From: Phocaeicola fibrisolvens
Lineage (GTDB): Bacteria; Bacteroidota; Bacteroidia; Bacteroidales; Bacteroidaceae
NCBI RefSeq assembly: GCF_025567125.1
Contig: NZ_JAOQJI010000021.1
Coordinates: forward strand, 1-64,000
DNA: 64,000 bases
Reading direction: 5' to 3'
In this document: positions 29,450 through 39,127 of the stretch, piece after piece
Layout: every line of letters begins with the position of its first letter
How positions within the stretch are numbered: the first letter of the stretch is position 1
Notes under the pieces: model-generated
The model's input: the letters and a program-made list of their open reading frames with translations, nothing else
Database searches by the model: none
Told to the model about the DNA's origin: nothing
Made by a program: the position numbers and the translations under genes

Positions 29450-30835
29450 TTACTTTTTCATTCTCCACCAGTCAAAATTGAAAAGCTTACAGCCCTTTCT
29501 ACCCTTAAAACAGAAGTACAAATCATGCACGCCCGAAACAGGCTTTCCATCTTGTTTCACCGCGGTTTCCAACGTCTTCCACATTTCCCATCCTCCGGTA
29601 TGCGGAACTTGCACTTCCGCAATCAACGTTCCACCTATACTGTCGGCATGCACTTCAATGGTTCCCCCTCTCAACGCACTTGCCACACTAACTTCCAATC
29701 GGCCGGCACCCTTCTTTCCTAAATCAACTTCCCTCACCTTCAGGTAATCACCGTTATGAATGTCCGACACATAGATTCCTGTCTGGTCATTCGGTTCCGT
29801 CTTCACTCCTTCAGAAAAAGCCATGGTCTCCGCTTCCACTCGTTGATAAGGATTGAAGGTGCCTATCGGTTTTACGCCTTCTTGCGTAGCATTGATCACA
29901 GGAAAAGTTCCATCTGCATTATACTTAAACTCTTCCACAGCTACAGAACGTCCGAATCCACCTCCTCCCGGCAACTTCCCGGTATGATAAAAGAAATAAG
30001 AATTTCCTTTATAGTCAATCACCCCGCAATGATTCGTAAATGAACCTGTATCCTGCAAAGGCATGATTTCTCCCATATACTTCCAAGGACCCACCGGCGA
30101 TTTACTCATGGAATATGCAATATGTTCCGGAACACCTCCTGCTGCATACAGCAAATAATAATTATCCTTCCGTTTGTAGAACCACGGACCTTCCGTATAA
30201 ATATCCTTGTATTTTTCTCCCTTCACACGCTTTTCCGGATTCGGAGCTCCAAAACTTTCCACAGTCTGCTCCTGCTTTTTCACCTCTCCCTTGATGGATA
30301 TCATATCTTCATTCAATTCCGCATAATAGATATTCGGATTTCCCCAATACAAGAAAGCCCTTCCATCATCGTCAATATACACGGTAGGATCAATATAATC
30401 CCAACTGCCGTCACAAAGCGGTTTTCCAATGGCATCCCGGAAAGGCCCCACAGGCGAATCACCCACTGCGACTCCAATGGCCATCGCCCCTGTAAGTTTC
30501 GAATGCAGGCAGACATACCAATAGAATTTGCCATGACGTTCCACGCACTGCGCAGCCCATGCCCGGTCATCCGCCCATTCAAAAGACTCTATGGCAAGCG
30601 GAGAACCATGGTCAGTCCAGTTGACCATATCCTCCGTAGAATATACCCTCCATTCCTGCATCCAGAAAAAATCAGCTTTATCCTCGTCATGCCCTGTATA
30701 CACATAAAGTCTGCCATCGTGTACCATAGGAGCCGGATCTGTCGTATAGCAGGTCTGAACAATCGGATTCTGCGCCAATAGTATGGGAGAAATTAATCCT
30801 CCCAATGCTGCCAATATTACTTTATTGCTTATCAT
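29450..30835 (-). CDS. GH43 glycosidase with C-terminal CBM6-like domain (copy C)
   Basis: 461 residues, signal peptide MISNKVILAALGGLISPILLAQ. GH43 catalytic residues: Asp in YTTDPAPMVHDG, Asp in YIDPTVYIDDDGRAF, Glu in YTEGPWFYKRKDN. The CBM6-like domain from about residue 325 (RVEAETMAFSEG) ends in LFNFDWWRMKK. Third paralogue of the GH43-CBM6 set in this operon, 16 bp downstream of GH97. The set probably has divided specificities towards differently substituted arabinoxylan units, but this is inference. Confidence 0.9.
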   Translation of the reverse strand: MISNKVILAALGGLISPILLAQNPIVQTCYTTDPAPMVHDGRLYVYTGHDEDKADFFWMQEWRVYSTEDMVNWTDHGSPLAIESFEWADDRAWAAQCVERHGKFYWYVCLHSKLTGAMAIGVAVGDSPVGPFRDAIGKPLCDGSWDYIDPTVYIDDDGRAFLYWGNPNIYYAELNEDMISIKGEVKKQEQTVESFGAPNPEKRVKGEKYKDIYTEGPWFYKRKDNYYLLYAAGGVPEHIAYSMSKSPVGPWKYMGEIMPLQDTGSFTNHCGVIDYKGNSYFFYHTGKLPGGGGFGRSVAVEEFKYNADGTFPVINATQEGVKPIGTFNPYQRVEAETMAFSEGVKTEPNDQTGIYVSDIHNGDYLKVREVDLGKKGAGRLEVSVASALRGGTIEVHADSIGGTLIAEVQVPHTGGWEMWKTLETAVKQDGKPVSGVHDLYFCFKGRKGCKLFNFDWWRMKK

Positions 30836-30851
30836 AACTTTTTCTTCACAA

Positions 30852-32819
30852 TTATTTCCGAGTAATTACTACACCTCCATTTTTAGGAATAGAAAGATTC
30901 ACAACTTGTTTCTTACTGATAACCTGTTCCTTGACAGAGCCTGCCAGTTTATCATTATCTTCATACACACAGACAACCTCTCCTGCCGCAAACAAGGACG
31001 AAACATCAATCTTCAGTTTAACGGTTTCATCCTGTGCATTAATACCTGCCACATACCATTTACCTGCATGTTTACGTGCCATTACGATATATTTTCCAGG
31101 ATATCCGTCTATAAACTTCACCTCGTCCCATGTGGTAGGCACCTTCTTCATGAAATCGACTGCCCAAGCCGGAGCATCCGTCAAATTATTAGGTGCCAAT
31201 GCAAAATGTTGCACCGGACTCTGGAACAATACCGCCGTAGCCAGTGCAAACACATCAGAAGTGACTCTCATCCGTCCACCCGGCTCATTTTTCGCATTAT
31301 AATATTTATTCAAAGTACTTCCTCCAAAATCCATGCTCCCAATCGTGTTGCGCACAAACGGATGAATGCATGCATTGAATGCTTCCGCATCACAGCTTCC
31401 CTGCGAGAAATTCATATTCTCACTGGCCAATACCGCTTCACTGGCCGCATAATTAGGATACATACGTTCCCATCCACGCGGAATAGTACAACCATGGAAA
31501 ATGACCAAGAGTCCATAATCATTTGCATCGGCTAAAATATCTTCATAAAGCTGCATGGTGACCTGCTTGTCACTACCCACAAAGTCAACCTTGATTCCTT
31601 TAATACCGATACGCTGCATCCACTTCATCTCTTTTCGACGGGCAATAATGTTACTCATCTTTCCACGAGGACCTTGAGGCGCATCATTCCAGTATCCATT
31701 GGAATTGTACCACAAATACAAGCCTACATTCTTCTGTTTGGCATAAGCGGCCAGCTCTTCTATTTTATCATAGCCCACCTGCGTATCCCAAAGCGCATCG
31801 ACCAGTACCGTACGGTAACCCATCGCTGCACAGAAATCTACGTAACGTTTCTGGTCGTCCATATTCATGCTGGCATCGCCCGCAATAATCCAGCTCCAGG
31901 TTCCACAACCATATTCAGCCGCATAATCTTTCGACGGTTCATACAAAGGTTCTACCACATCAAACGGTACGGTTGTTTCTACGATAGGAGCCAGCGTTGG
32001 CCCCAAGGTTATGGTACGCCAAGGAGTCTTGCCCGGAAGAGCGATTCCTGGAGAGGTTGTACCATTACCATTAAATTCACCTTCCTGCGGAAAACCAATG
32101 GTATAAAGTCCGTTCTCGTGTCCGATCAGGCGACTGCCACAATAATAGCTGCTCACCCCAGTTTCGGATATTAATACCCAACCTTTGTCAGAATTTTTGA
32201 ATAGACAAGGGAATGTGTATCCTTCCCCCCAGCCATTTTTTCCCATCGTATCATCTACTGTATATGGAGTCTCATAGCTGGGAGAAGTTCGGGCAAAACC
32301 ACCCATCGGCCCACTTTGCGGACACAAGAAGGTAGTCGTTCCTTCCGGCAACACAAAACCCGTAGCTTCCTGCTGCACGACGCAACACAAGATATCTTTC
32401 TTAGGATACACTGTATATCTGAAAGCCACGTCATTGTTACTTACCCGGAATTCCACATCAAAAACCTTCTGTCCTTCTTTGGTAAACGGAATGACAGCCG
32501 ATTCAGCCACATATTCCACCTTACTTTTTTTGATGTTGGGTAAGCGGTAGTTTTTTCGGATAGCAGCCTCCTTGATTTCACCTCCCAATGACAAAGAAGA
32601 AGTAAAATCATCGATAGTGGTCTTCATACCCAACGGAGATTTCTTGATAAAAGCCACTCCGTCATAGAATACCTGATAAGAAGGAATTCCACCTTCATCC
32701 GAAACAACCACTTTCAAGCGTCCATCAGGACTTAACACATCTTTTTCACCTGCATATAGCCCGGTTATACACATCATTGCCGCAAAAGACGATAACAATA
32801 CACGTTTTATCATAGACAT
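30852..32819 (-). CDS. GH97 glycosidase, probably retaining alpha-galactosidase type
   Basis: 655 residues with signal peptide (MIKRVLLSSFAAMMCITGLYA). An N-terminal super-sandwich domain (about 25-290), catalytic barrel (about 290-560) and C-terminal beta domain match GH97 in length and order. The barrel carries GIKVDFVGSD, with an Asp at the position I associate with the retaining alpha-galactosidase branch of GH97 rather than the inverting SusB branch, and EAVLASENMNFS further on. Galactose occurs as a terminal sugar on cereal xylan side chains, so removal of alpha-galactose is a reasonable role here. Specificity remains inferred. Confidence 0.88.
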   Translation of the reverse strand: MSMIKRVLLSSFAAMMCITGLYAGEKDVLSPDGRLKVVVSDEGGIPSYQVFYDGVAFIKKSPLGMKTTIDDFTSSLSLGGEIKEAAIRKNYRLPNIKKSKVEYVAESAVIPFTKEGQKVFDVEFRVSNNDVAFRYTVYPKKDILCCVVQQEATGFVLPEGTTTFLCPQSGPMGGFARTSPSYETPYTVDDTMGKNGWGEGYTFPCLFKNSDKGWVLISETGVSSYYCGSRLIGHENGLYTIGFPQEGEFNGNGTTSPGIALPGKTPWRTITLGPTLAPIVETTVPFDVVEPLYEPSKDYAAEYGCGTWSWIIAGDASMNMDDQKRYVDFCAAMGYRTVLVDALWDTQVGYDKIEELAAYAKQKNVGLYLWYNSNGYWNDAPQGPRGKMSNIIARRKEMKWMQRIGIKGIKVDFVGSDKQVTMQLYEDILADANDYGLLVIFHGCTIPRGWERMYPNYAASEAVLASENMNFSQGSCDAEAFNACIHPFVRNTIGSMDFGGSTLNKYYNAKNEPGGRMRVTSDVFALATAVLFQSPVQHFALAPNNLTDAPAWAVDFMKKVPTTWDEVKFIDGYPGKYIVMARKHAGKWYVAGINAQDETVKLKIDVSSLFAAGEVVCVYEDNDKLAGSVKEQVISKKQVVNLSIPKNGGVVITRK

Positions 32820-32881
32820 TAGTTTTTAATTTAAACTTATATACCTCTACTTAAATTCTTCTAAACGAAATTTATCTATTC

Positions 32882-34930
32882 CTATTTTTCTTTTTCTTCA
32901 TCCAAATTCACTCCCAAGGCCTTCAAATCCTTCTCCAATGCTTCAGACTGATAAATATGCAGATAATCATTCGAAATGATTTTTCCATCGCGTCCCACAA
33001 GTATATAACGTGGAATGCCATTGAAACTAAATAATTCACGCAAGCGCTGATAGTCGGATGACGGAATGCGATAGACAGCCTCTCCTTTTAAATTCTTTTC
33101 TACATATTCTTTATAAGGTTTCTCCGGAGACTCACCTTCACTGGTTATAAATATGAACTGCACATCTTTATGCCCTCTCCATTTCGCTCTCAAGTCTGCA
33201 CTTCTCTCAATTGCAAACCGACATGGTCCACAACCGGTCGACCAAAAATCAACCAACAAAATCTTCCCTTTATAAGATTCCGTAATTTTTCGAAAAATAT
33301 CCGTTCCTTCACAAGGGGGTAGTTGGTAAGGTTGCTTCTTGAGATACTCCTGATAAGAGCTTTCTATTGCCTGTGTCAGCACAGGATAAGTAATCATTGC
33401 ACAGAAAGAATCCTTCAGACACGACATCGTCTGTGTAGTTTTCAAATCCTGCTGAGTCACTTTTTTGTTAGCTTCCGCCTCCAACACTGTACAAATCTTA
33501 TTGCACAAAACCAACTGCCACAAAAAAGGTATTTCATTCATATTCAAATACTCCATCAGAATCTCTGTCTGTATTTTATAAGGATAAAACATTCTCTCCG
33601 CAGTCTGTAAAGGAGTCATATCAGATGGAATTACCATTCCATAGCATGCTTTGAATTTTTCATACGCCTGCTTTTGCAACCAATCCATAAACGCAAAACG
33701 ATTGATAAAGATGGAAGCTTTATTTACAGCCAAAATTTTTTCATCATTAAGCGGCATATCGCGCAAAAAGCTGAAAAACTCCATGGGTAACGGCGCCTTT
33801 CCGGTAGTATCATTCGCTAACCCATAAGTATAATCCATCGCGTAATCCAGTAACCAATATGCTCCAGATATCTTTTCATCCAATGGCAACAACTGTCGGA
33901 CCTTAAGACATACCTGTTGCTTATCCATGTATTGAGACAACTTATCGTGCCATAAACTCACAACTTCATCCCATTTCTCACGTACCTGCTTTGGAGTCAA
34001 TTTACTTTCCATTTCTTTCATTTCCAGATAGCCAAGCGTAAACTCCGGTGCTCCGGCAAGTTGTCGGTTTATTTCACCCAACTCATCTCCATACATCAGA
34101 TTGGACAACGGATAGTTCCAGTCTCTAGCTCTGCTGCGGGCAAGCATATCTTCAAAATCGATATACAGCGACAAAGTCTTTCCTGGTTCAAGATAAATTT
34201 TTCTATGCAGTGAATTATTTTCTCCTATCACCATTAAACATTGGGAAGGATGCTCTAAAAATACTTTTCCCTCTAATTTTCCGTCCGGATGAATCTTTAT
34301 GACTACTGGTCGGTCTTTATCTTCCAGCATATCTTGTACATAAATGATACCGGTATCAAATCCCAATATAGGATCATAATGATCAAGTACCCCAGTCACA
34401 TAAGTCGTATCCGAGTGAAAGAAATGAGTAAATCCCTCCTCCCTTCCGACTGACGTTCCCGTCTGTGGATTTTGAGCAAGCCATCTTTCTCGTTTTTCAG
34501 AAACACCCAACCCTTCTCCATCTTTTGTCAAATCAATGCCGTATGTATTATCTTCTGACGAATCTGGCCGAATCCAGTTCACCATTTTTACCGATTCCGG
34601 CAACGGAGGAAAAGTCAAGACCACATCCGTTTCTCCCGAATCCGGCATAAAAAACCGTTCACCAAACTTCATCCCTTCTATCCCTGTTGTTTGGTAACGT
34701 AAACCTGTAGACACATCTTCCAAATAAATCGTACTATCCAGGCAAACCCACCAGTGAGGACGAAATACCACATGTACGAACAATTTGGTATCAGCATCCG
34801 TTATTACCACCTTAGTTATCGTATTGATACTCCCGGTTCTCGCTTTGAAAGAAGGATTTACGACCGTCCTTTCCACCACTTTGTTCACATTTTGAGCAGA
34901 AGTGGATAAAGAAAACAAAGCGATAAACAA
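32882..34930 (-). CDS. TlpA-like thioredoxin-fold protein with large N-terminal region; start uncertain
   Basis: 682 residues if read from a TTG at 34930; no ATG exists upstream in this frame before a stop. The N-terminus then is only a short piece of a signal peptide (FIALFSLSTSAQ). An ATG at 34956 in the neighbouring frame encodes MVGYRYIK, and one added A in the run at 34934-34937 would fuse it to TLFIALFSLSTSAQ, a complete signal peptide, so a frameshift is likely. The first about 500 residues are not a family I can name. From about residue 545 the protein has a thioredoxin fold with redox motif CGPC in DFWSTGCGPCRF, typical of periplasmic TlpA/ResA-like disulfide proteins. Its place inside a glycosidase operon is common in Bacteroides PULs but unexplained. 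Confidence 0.75.
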   Translation of the reverse strand: MFIALFSLSTSAQNVNKVVERTVVNPSFKARTGSINTITKVVITDADTKLFVHVVFRPHWWVCLDSTIYLEDVSTGLRYQTTGIEGMKFGERFFMPDSGETDVVLTFPPLPESVKMVNWIRPDSSEDNTYGIDLTKDGEGLGVSEKRERWLAQNPQTGTSVGREEGFTHFFHSDTTYVTGVLDHYDPILGFDTGIIYVQDMLEDKDRPVVIKIHPDGKLEGKVFLEHPSQCLMVIGENNSLHRKIYLEPGKTLSLYIDFEDMLARSRARDWNYPLSNLMYGDELGEINRQLAGAPEFTLGYLEMKEMESKLTPKQVREKWDEVVSLWHDKLSQYMDKQQVCLKVRQLLPLDEKISGAYWLLDYAMDYTYGLANDTTGKAPLPMEFFSFLRDMPLNDEKILAVNKASIFINRFAFMDWLQKQAYEKFKACYGMVIPSDMTPLQTAERMFYPYKIQTEILMEYLNMNEIPFLWQLVLCNKICTVLEAEANKKVTQQDLKTTQTMSCLKDSFCAMITYPVLTQAIESSYQEYLKKQPYQLPPCEGTDIFRKITESYKGKILLVDFWSTGCGPCRFAIERSADLRAKWRGHKDVQFIFITSEGESPEKPYKEYVEKNLKGEAVYRIPSSDYQRLRELFSFNGIPRYILVGRDGKIISNDYLHIYQSEALEKDLKALGVNLDEEKEK

Positions 34931-34993
34931 AGTTTTATGTAACGATATCCCACCATTCTTGTTTTATAAGTTCTTACTTTTTGTTTCAAGTAT

Positions 34994-35031
34994 GAGAACC
35001 CGCAACAGGAACAACCCCATTGCGGATACTC
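34994..35031 (-). other. Intercistronic hairpin between GH127 and TlpA-like genes
   Basis: GAGAACCCGCAA (34994-35005) pairs with TTGCGGATACTC (35020-35031) at 10 of 12 positions around a 14-base loop. No T tract follows, so it is not a typical terminator. It lies in the longest internal gap of the 13-gene operon and could stabilise or process the message. Confidence 0.45.
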
Positions 35032-35059
35032 ATTCTTTATAGATTCCCATTGAGAATAA

Positions 35060-37450
35060 TTATTCAGTAAGCAAACGCAGCATGAAAATTCCACCTGCCA
35101 CATTATTGTCCTTACTTCTAAACATGACTTCAATCTGATTCTTTCCTTTTACCAGAGCTTCGGGCAATTTATATTCCACATCCACAAATTCTTCCTTGTT
35201 CCATTTGCCCACGATATTCTCAGTCGCCACAACCGTACCATCGACCACAATTTCAAAATTCCGGTTACCTTGTTCATTCCCCCAATAAGTAGCCATAAGG
35301 GAAGAAGGCTGCTTGCCGTTGGTAGAAAGTGTGTATTTGAAATACCCTCCATTGCGGGCATCCCTCCACTTCTTACCTTTCAATAATCCGGTTTCAGAGT
35401 TCTCCTTCACCATCTTATGATCCACTTCAGGCTGCTGTTCACCGACACTTACCGCATCCAACGTACGCGCATCCAATGCCATCAACCGTTTTTCCTCTTC
35501 TTGTGTACGCTTCGTATACGCAGCATATCCATCTGCCGTCATGCATAACCAATACATCATGTATCGGCAATCATGAATACGGGAGAAGGGTTCCAACACC
35601 AGACCGTCAAACTTCGAATCATTGAATATGCCCGACAATTTATAACGTAAAGTCTGACCTTCCATGGGTTTCAGCCCATTCAGGTAATCGGTCACCTCTT
35701 CTTTACTTCCAATCAAGACCGGAGTTTCACTTAATGGCACCAACTTGCCTGAAGCAATATGTCCCCAACGCCCGTCATCTGCCACCAAGCCATCCAAATT
35801 ATCTGTACCTACAGATGCACCCATCAGGATAGGACCACGCATAATGGCCACAAAATCATCTTCTCCCTGAAGAGTTTCCAGTCGCATTTTCATGGGCAAG
35901 AATACTTCCACCTTATCGCCATCTTTCCATTTACGGTCAATACAGATATAAGAAGAACCGTCTGTCTTTTCCGAAGCCTCCACTACCTTTCCATTGCATT
36001 TCACTTCATATCCTTCTGTGACCCATGCCGGACGTCTTACCAACAACTTGAAATGACGAGACTTTCCGCCTTTCAATCCCACCGTAAATCGAGAGGTCTC
36101 CGCATCAGGAAACTGGGTTTCCTGCGTAATCGTGACTTTCTCCTGTTCCCAGTTCAGCCGTGAAGGAATGAAAAGATTGACAAACAGCGAATCAGAAGCA
36201 TGCGTATAAATAAACTCCCCATACTTCCCATGATTCTCCATTCCGGTACCTACGCAACACCACATGGCACTGTTAGGCTTCGAGTACACCCGATAGTGTG
36301 CCGGACGAGCCGAAGTGAAGTACACGTAACCACCGTGTTCCGGATGCTGTGTTGACAAAATATGATTATACAGGGCTCTCTCATAAAAGTCCGTATATGT
36401 AGCCTTTCCTGTCATCCGGAACAAACCTTCCGTCAGTTTCAACATGTTATACGTGTTACAGGATTCCGGACCTTCCCGCACTTCTACATGACTTCTGAAA
36501 TCGTCCATGGCCGAAAAATACTCCCGCCGACTGTTTCCGCCTAACGCCAGCGAACGCTTGCAGGCTACAATGTTCCAAAAGAAATCGGCTGCATCCAAGT
36601 ATTGATTATCTCCACACACTTCTGCAATACGCTGATACCCGATAACTTTCGGAATCTGTGTGTTCGCATGTATATTGTCCAGATTATCCTTGTGTGCTGC
36701 CATACTATCGAACAACCACCGATGAGAGAAACGCTTGGCCGTAGTCAGATATTTCTGCTCACCCGTAATCTGGTAGGCATCGGCAAAAATTTCATCCATT
36801 CCCCCAAATTCATTGGCCAGCATCTGTTCCATCTGATTGTCTGAAAGTCCTTCTGTGACAGAAATACCCCAGTCACACAATTTTAAGAACATACCCAGTG
36901 CTTCTTGATTTCCCGTATACATCCAGGCATCCCTCAATCCGGCAAAAATTTTATGTACGTTATACCACGGAGCCCAATATTTCCAGATGGACTCTACTTT
37001 TCCGTTCTTAATATCCGTCCACAGCACCTTTCCATTAGGAATACCTCCGATATAGCCGTCTCCATTGCTCTCCTGGCAACGTTTCAATTCACTCAGCATA
37101 TATTCCATCCGCTTTTTGCATTCCTCATTGCCTGTAGCTGCATAATTCATCGCCATAGCCGATAAATAATGTCCACCAACATGTCCGTCCAGACCGGCCC
37201 AGTTAGGAAATGGCTCCGCTTTTACGGGCAACCCTGCTTCTTTCAAGAAAGGAGCCAGGAGGCGATCTACATCATATTCCATCAAGACCTTGAGGTTTAA
37301 TTCCTGAGCATGCTTAAACGGTCCGTCAAGCAATTCCACATCCCCTAACGGAAAAGTATTCCTGTACAATCTATCTTGAGCCTGAATGTTTGAGGAGATA
37401 CCATTCCACATCATCAAACACAGGCATCCTGCAATCAAATTCCGTTTCAT
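35060..37450 (-). CDS. GH127 beta-L-arabinofuranosidase
   Basis: 796 residues from ATG 37450 (MKRNLIAGCLCLMMWNGISS signal region); earlier in-frame ATGs overlap the upstream gene's end. The alpha/alpha-barrel of the former DUF1680 family covers about residues 30-540 (FPLGDVELLDGPFKHAQE; GLDGHVGGHYLSAMAMNYA). The paired cysteines in AMWCCVGTGMENH are the zinc-linked catalytic Cys region known for GH127, and EGPESCNTYNML carries the other conserved Cys. A C-terminal beta-sandwich follows (FEIVVDGTVVATENIVG). GH127 enzymes release beta-L-arabinofuranose; in a xylan locus this is unusual and points to rarer arabinose linkages or a divergent specificity. Confidence 0.9.
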   Translation of the reverse strand: MKRNLIAGCLCLMMWNGISSNIQAQDRLYRNTFPLGDVELLDGPFKHAQELNLKVLMEYDVDRLLAPFLKEAGLPVKAEPFPNWAGLDGHVGGHYLSAMAMNYAATGNEECKKRMEYMLSELKRCQESNGDGYIGGIPNGKVLWTDIKNGKVESIWKYWAPWYNVHKIFAGLRDAWMYTGNQEALGMFLKLCDWGISVTEGLSDNQMEQMLANEFGGMDEIFADAYQITGEQKYLTTAKRFSHRWLFDSMAAHKDNLDNIHANTQIPKVIGYQRIAEVCGDNQYLDAADFFWNIVACKRSLALGGNSRREYFSAMDDFRSHVEVREGPESCNTYNMLKLTEGLFRMTGKATYTDFYERALYNHILSTQHPEHGGYVYFTSARPAHYRVYSKPNSAMWCCVGTGMENHGKYGEFIYTHASDSLFVNLFIPSRLNWEQEKVTITQETQFPDAETSRFTVGLKGGKSRHFKLLVRRPAWVTEGYEVKCNGKVVEASEKTDGSSYICIDRKWKDGDKVEVFLPMKMRLETLQGEDDFVAIMRGPILMGASVGTDNLDGLVADDGRWGHIASGKLVPLSETPVLIGSKEEVTDYLNGLKPMEGQTLRYKLSGIFNDSKFDGLVLEPFSRIHDCRYMMYWLCMTADGYAAYTKRTQEEEKRLMALDARTLDAVSVGEQQPEVDHKMVKENSETGLLKGKKWRDARNGGYFKYTLSTNGKQPSSLMATYWGNEQGNRNFEIVVDGTVVATENIVGKWNKEEFVDVEYKLPEALVKGKNQIEVMFRSKDNNVAGGIFMLRLLTE

Positions 37451-37483
37451 CATTCCAACCTTCATAAAATTCCAAATCCACAA

Positions 37484-39091
37484 TTACTTCTTAATGTGTT
37501 TATAATCGAAGAAATCTATATCCACAAAACCTCCCAGAGTCTTTGTTGCATAATTAAACAAGGCAAATTTGGTTCCCATAAAGAAACGACGATAGTCAAA
37601 AATCATTTTGAAATCAGAACCGATTTTCTTCCAGTCCTTATTATTGTAACTATAATAGAAACAGGCCATGTCCTTGTTCAACCTGAAATCTCCATCCAGA
37701 CGAAGGTATATCACATCCGACGTCAAGTCGACAGTCTGCATCACATTCCGGTCGATACCTGTCACGGCCTTGTTCGTGTCATCCAGCCGGACACTTTCCG
37801 TCTTCATGGTCAGGTATTTCCGGTTCCCTTCACAAGTCACGGACAAGATGCCCGCATCTCCATTAAAGGCACTCAGTCCGGCTACATCTCCATCCTTCAT
37901 GCCTGAAAGGTCCATACAAACAACTCCCGAACATTCCGGCCCTTCCATGCGCTGAGTCAACGTATTGGGAGCCACAAACAAATTATCAACCACCCGTCCG
38001 GTTTTCAAACGCAAATATCCTTTGCGTTCAGTCAATGACCAGCAGTCATTCATCGGATTGTGGTTCCACTGCCAGTTCAATTTCAACTTGTCTCCGCTAA
38101 AATCATCGCTGACTACTAACCCTTCGGAAGAATACCCTTGTACAGGTTTGGTCATCGTAGCCGGCACATGTCCGTTTTCGTCACCCAGCATCGGCCAGCC
38201 GTCCACCCAACGGCAAGGCATCACGGTCAACACGCGACCTACCCCATTCCGATCCTGAAAAATAACGCCATACCAGTTCCCTTTTCCGTCATCCACAATC
38301 GTACCTTGTGCCACATACGGAAAACCTGCAAACGCATCTTCCAATATCACCTTTTTCTCATAAGGTCCGGTTATCTTATCCGCCCGATAGCATACCTGCC
38401 GGCGATTGCCTCCCTGAGGCCATGAAATCATCAGCAAATAATACTTTCCATCGTGTTTAATCACCCTACTACCTTCCAGCAAGGCATTTTCCTCCTTATC
38501 TCTTTCGAATATCTTCATATCGACCCCACCCGGCATGACACCGCTCAAATCAGGCTTCAACTCACGCAGCTGTCCGGTTCCATAAAAGATATACGCTTTT
38601 CCGTCATCATCGAAAAACAACGATGCGTCATGAAAGTGAGGAATTCGCGACAACAAGGTCCATCCCTTTTTCGGATCGGAAGTCGTATATACATATCCTT
38701 TGTAAGGAGTGTCATTCGGAGAGAAATACGCATAATACATTCCATCATGGTAACGCAAGGAAGTAGCCCACTGTCCTCGTCCGTAAACTGTCCCTTCCTT
38801 CAAGTCATAATTAGGTTTGTCATCCAGCCGATCGTACAGGTAACTGACAATCTCCCAATTCACCAGATCCTTTGAATGCATGATGGGCGCTCCGGGAACC
38901 AGATGCATGGTCGTACTCACCATGTAGAAGTCATCCCCCACACGTATGACATCCGGGTCGGGCACATCTGCCCAGAATACCGGATTAGAAAACGTTCCAT
39001 CCCCGTTATCTCCACATTGCGCATTGGCCGGACCGGCCCATATACCTCCCATAGCCATTAACAGACAAGCTAACAAAAAGTGTTTTTTCAT
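37484..39091 (-). CDS. GH43 glycosidase (subfamily-12-like) with C-terminal beta-sandwich
   Basis: 535 residues from ATG 39091 (MKKHFLLACLLMAMGGIWAG signal peptide). The propeller about 35-335 has Asp in DVPDPDVIRVGDD, Asp in HDASLFFDDDGKAY and Glu in LEGSRVIKHDGKY. The C-terminal about 190 residues (LKLNWQWNHNPMNDCWSL) form the DUF1349/concanavalin-like sandwich seen in large GH43 xylosidases and arabinofuranosidases. It differs from the GH43-CBM6 trio and resembles arabinoxylan-specific alpha-L-arabinofuranosidases. Located 33 bp upstream of GH127. Confidence 0.9.
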   Translation of the reverse strand: MKKHFLLACLLMAMGGIWAGPANAQCGDNGDGTFSNPVFWADVPDPDVIRVGDDFYMVSTTMHLVPGAPIMHSKDLVNWEIVSYLYDRLDDKPNYDLKEGTVYGRGQWATSLRYHDGMYYAYFSPNDTPYKGYVYTTSDPKKGWTLLSRIPHFHDASLFFDDDGKAYIFYGTGQLRELKPDLSGVMPGGVDMKIFERDKEENALLEGSRVIKHDGKYYLLMISWPQGGNRRQVCYRADKITGPYEKKVILEDAFAGFPYVAQGTIVDDGKGNWYGVIFQDRNGVGRVLTVMPCRWVDGWPMLGDENGHVPATMTKPVQGYSSEGLVVSDDFSGDKLKLNWQWNHNPMNDCWSLTERKGYLRLKTGRVVDNLFVAPNTLTQRMEGPECSGVVCMDLSGMKDGDVAGLSAFNGDAGILSVTCEGNRKYLTMKTESVRLDDTNKAVTGIDRNVMQTVDLTSDVIYLRLDGDFRLNKDMACFYYSYNNKDWKKIGSDFKMIFDYRRFFMGTKFALFNYATKTLGGFVDIDFFDYKHIKK

Positions 39092-39127
39092 GATTATATA
39101 TACTTTTACAAATGATTCGTTCAAATT

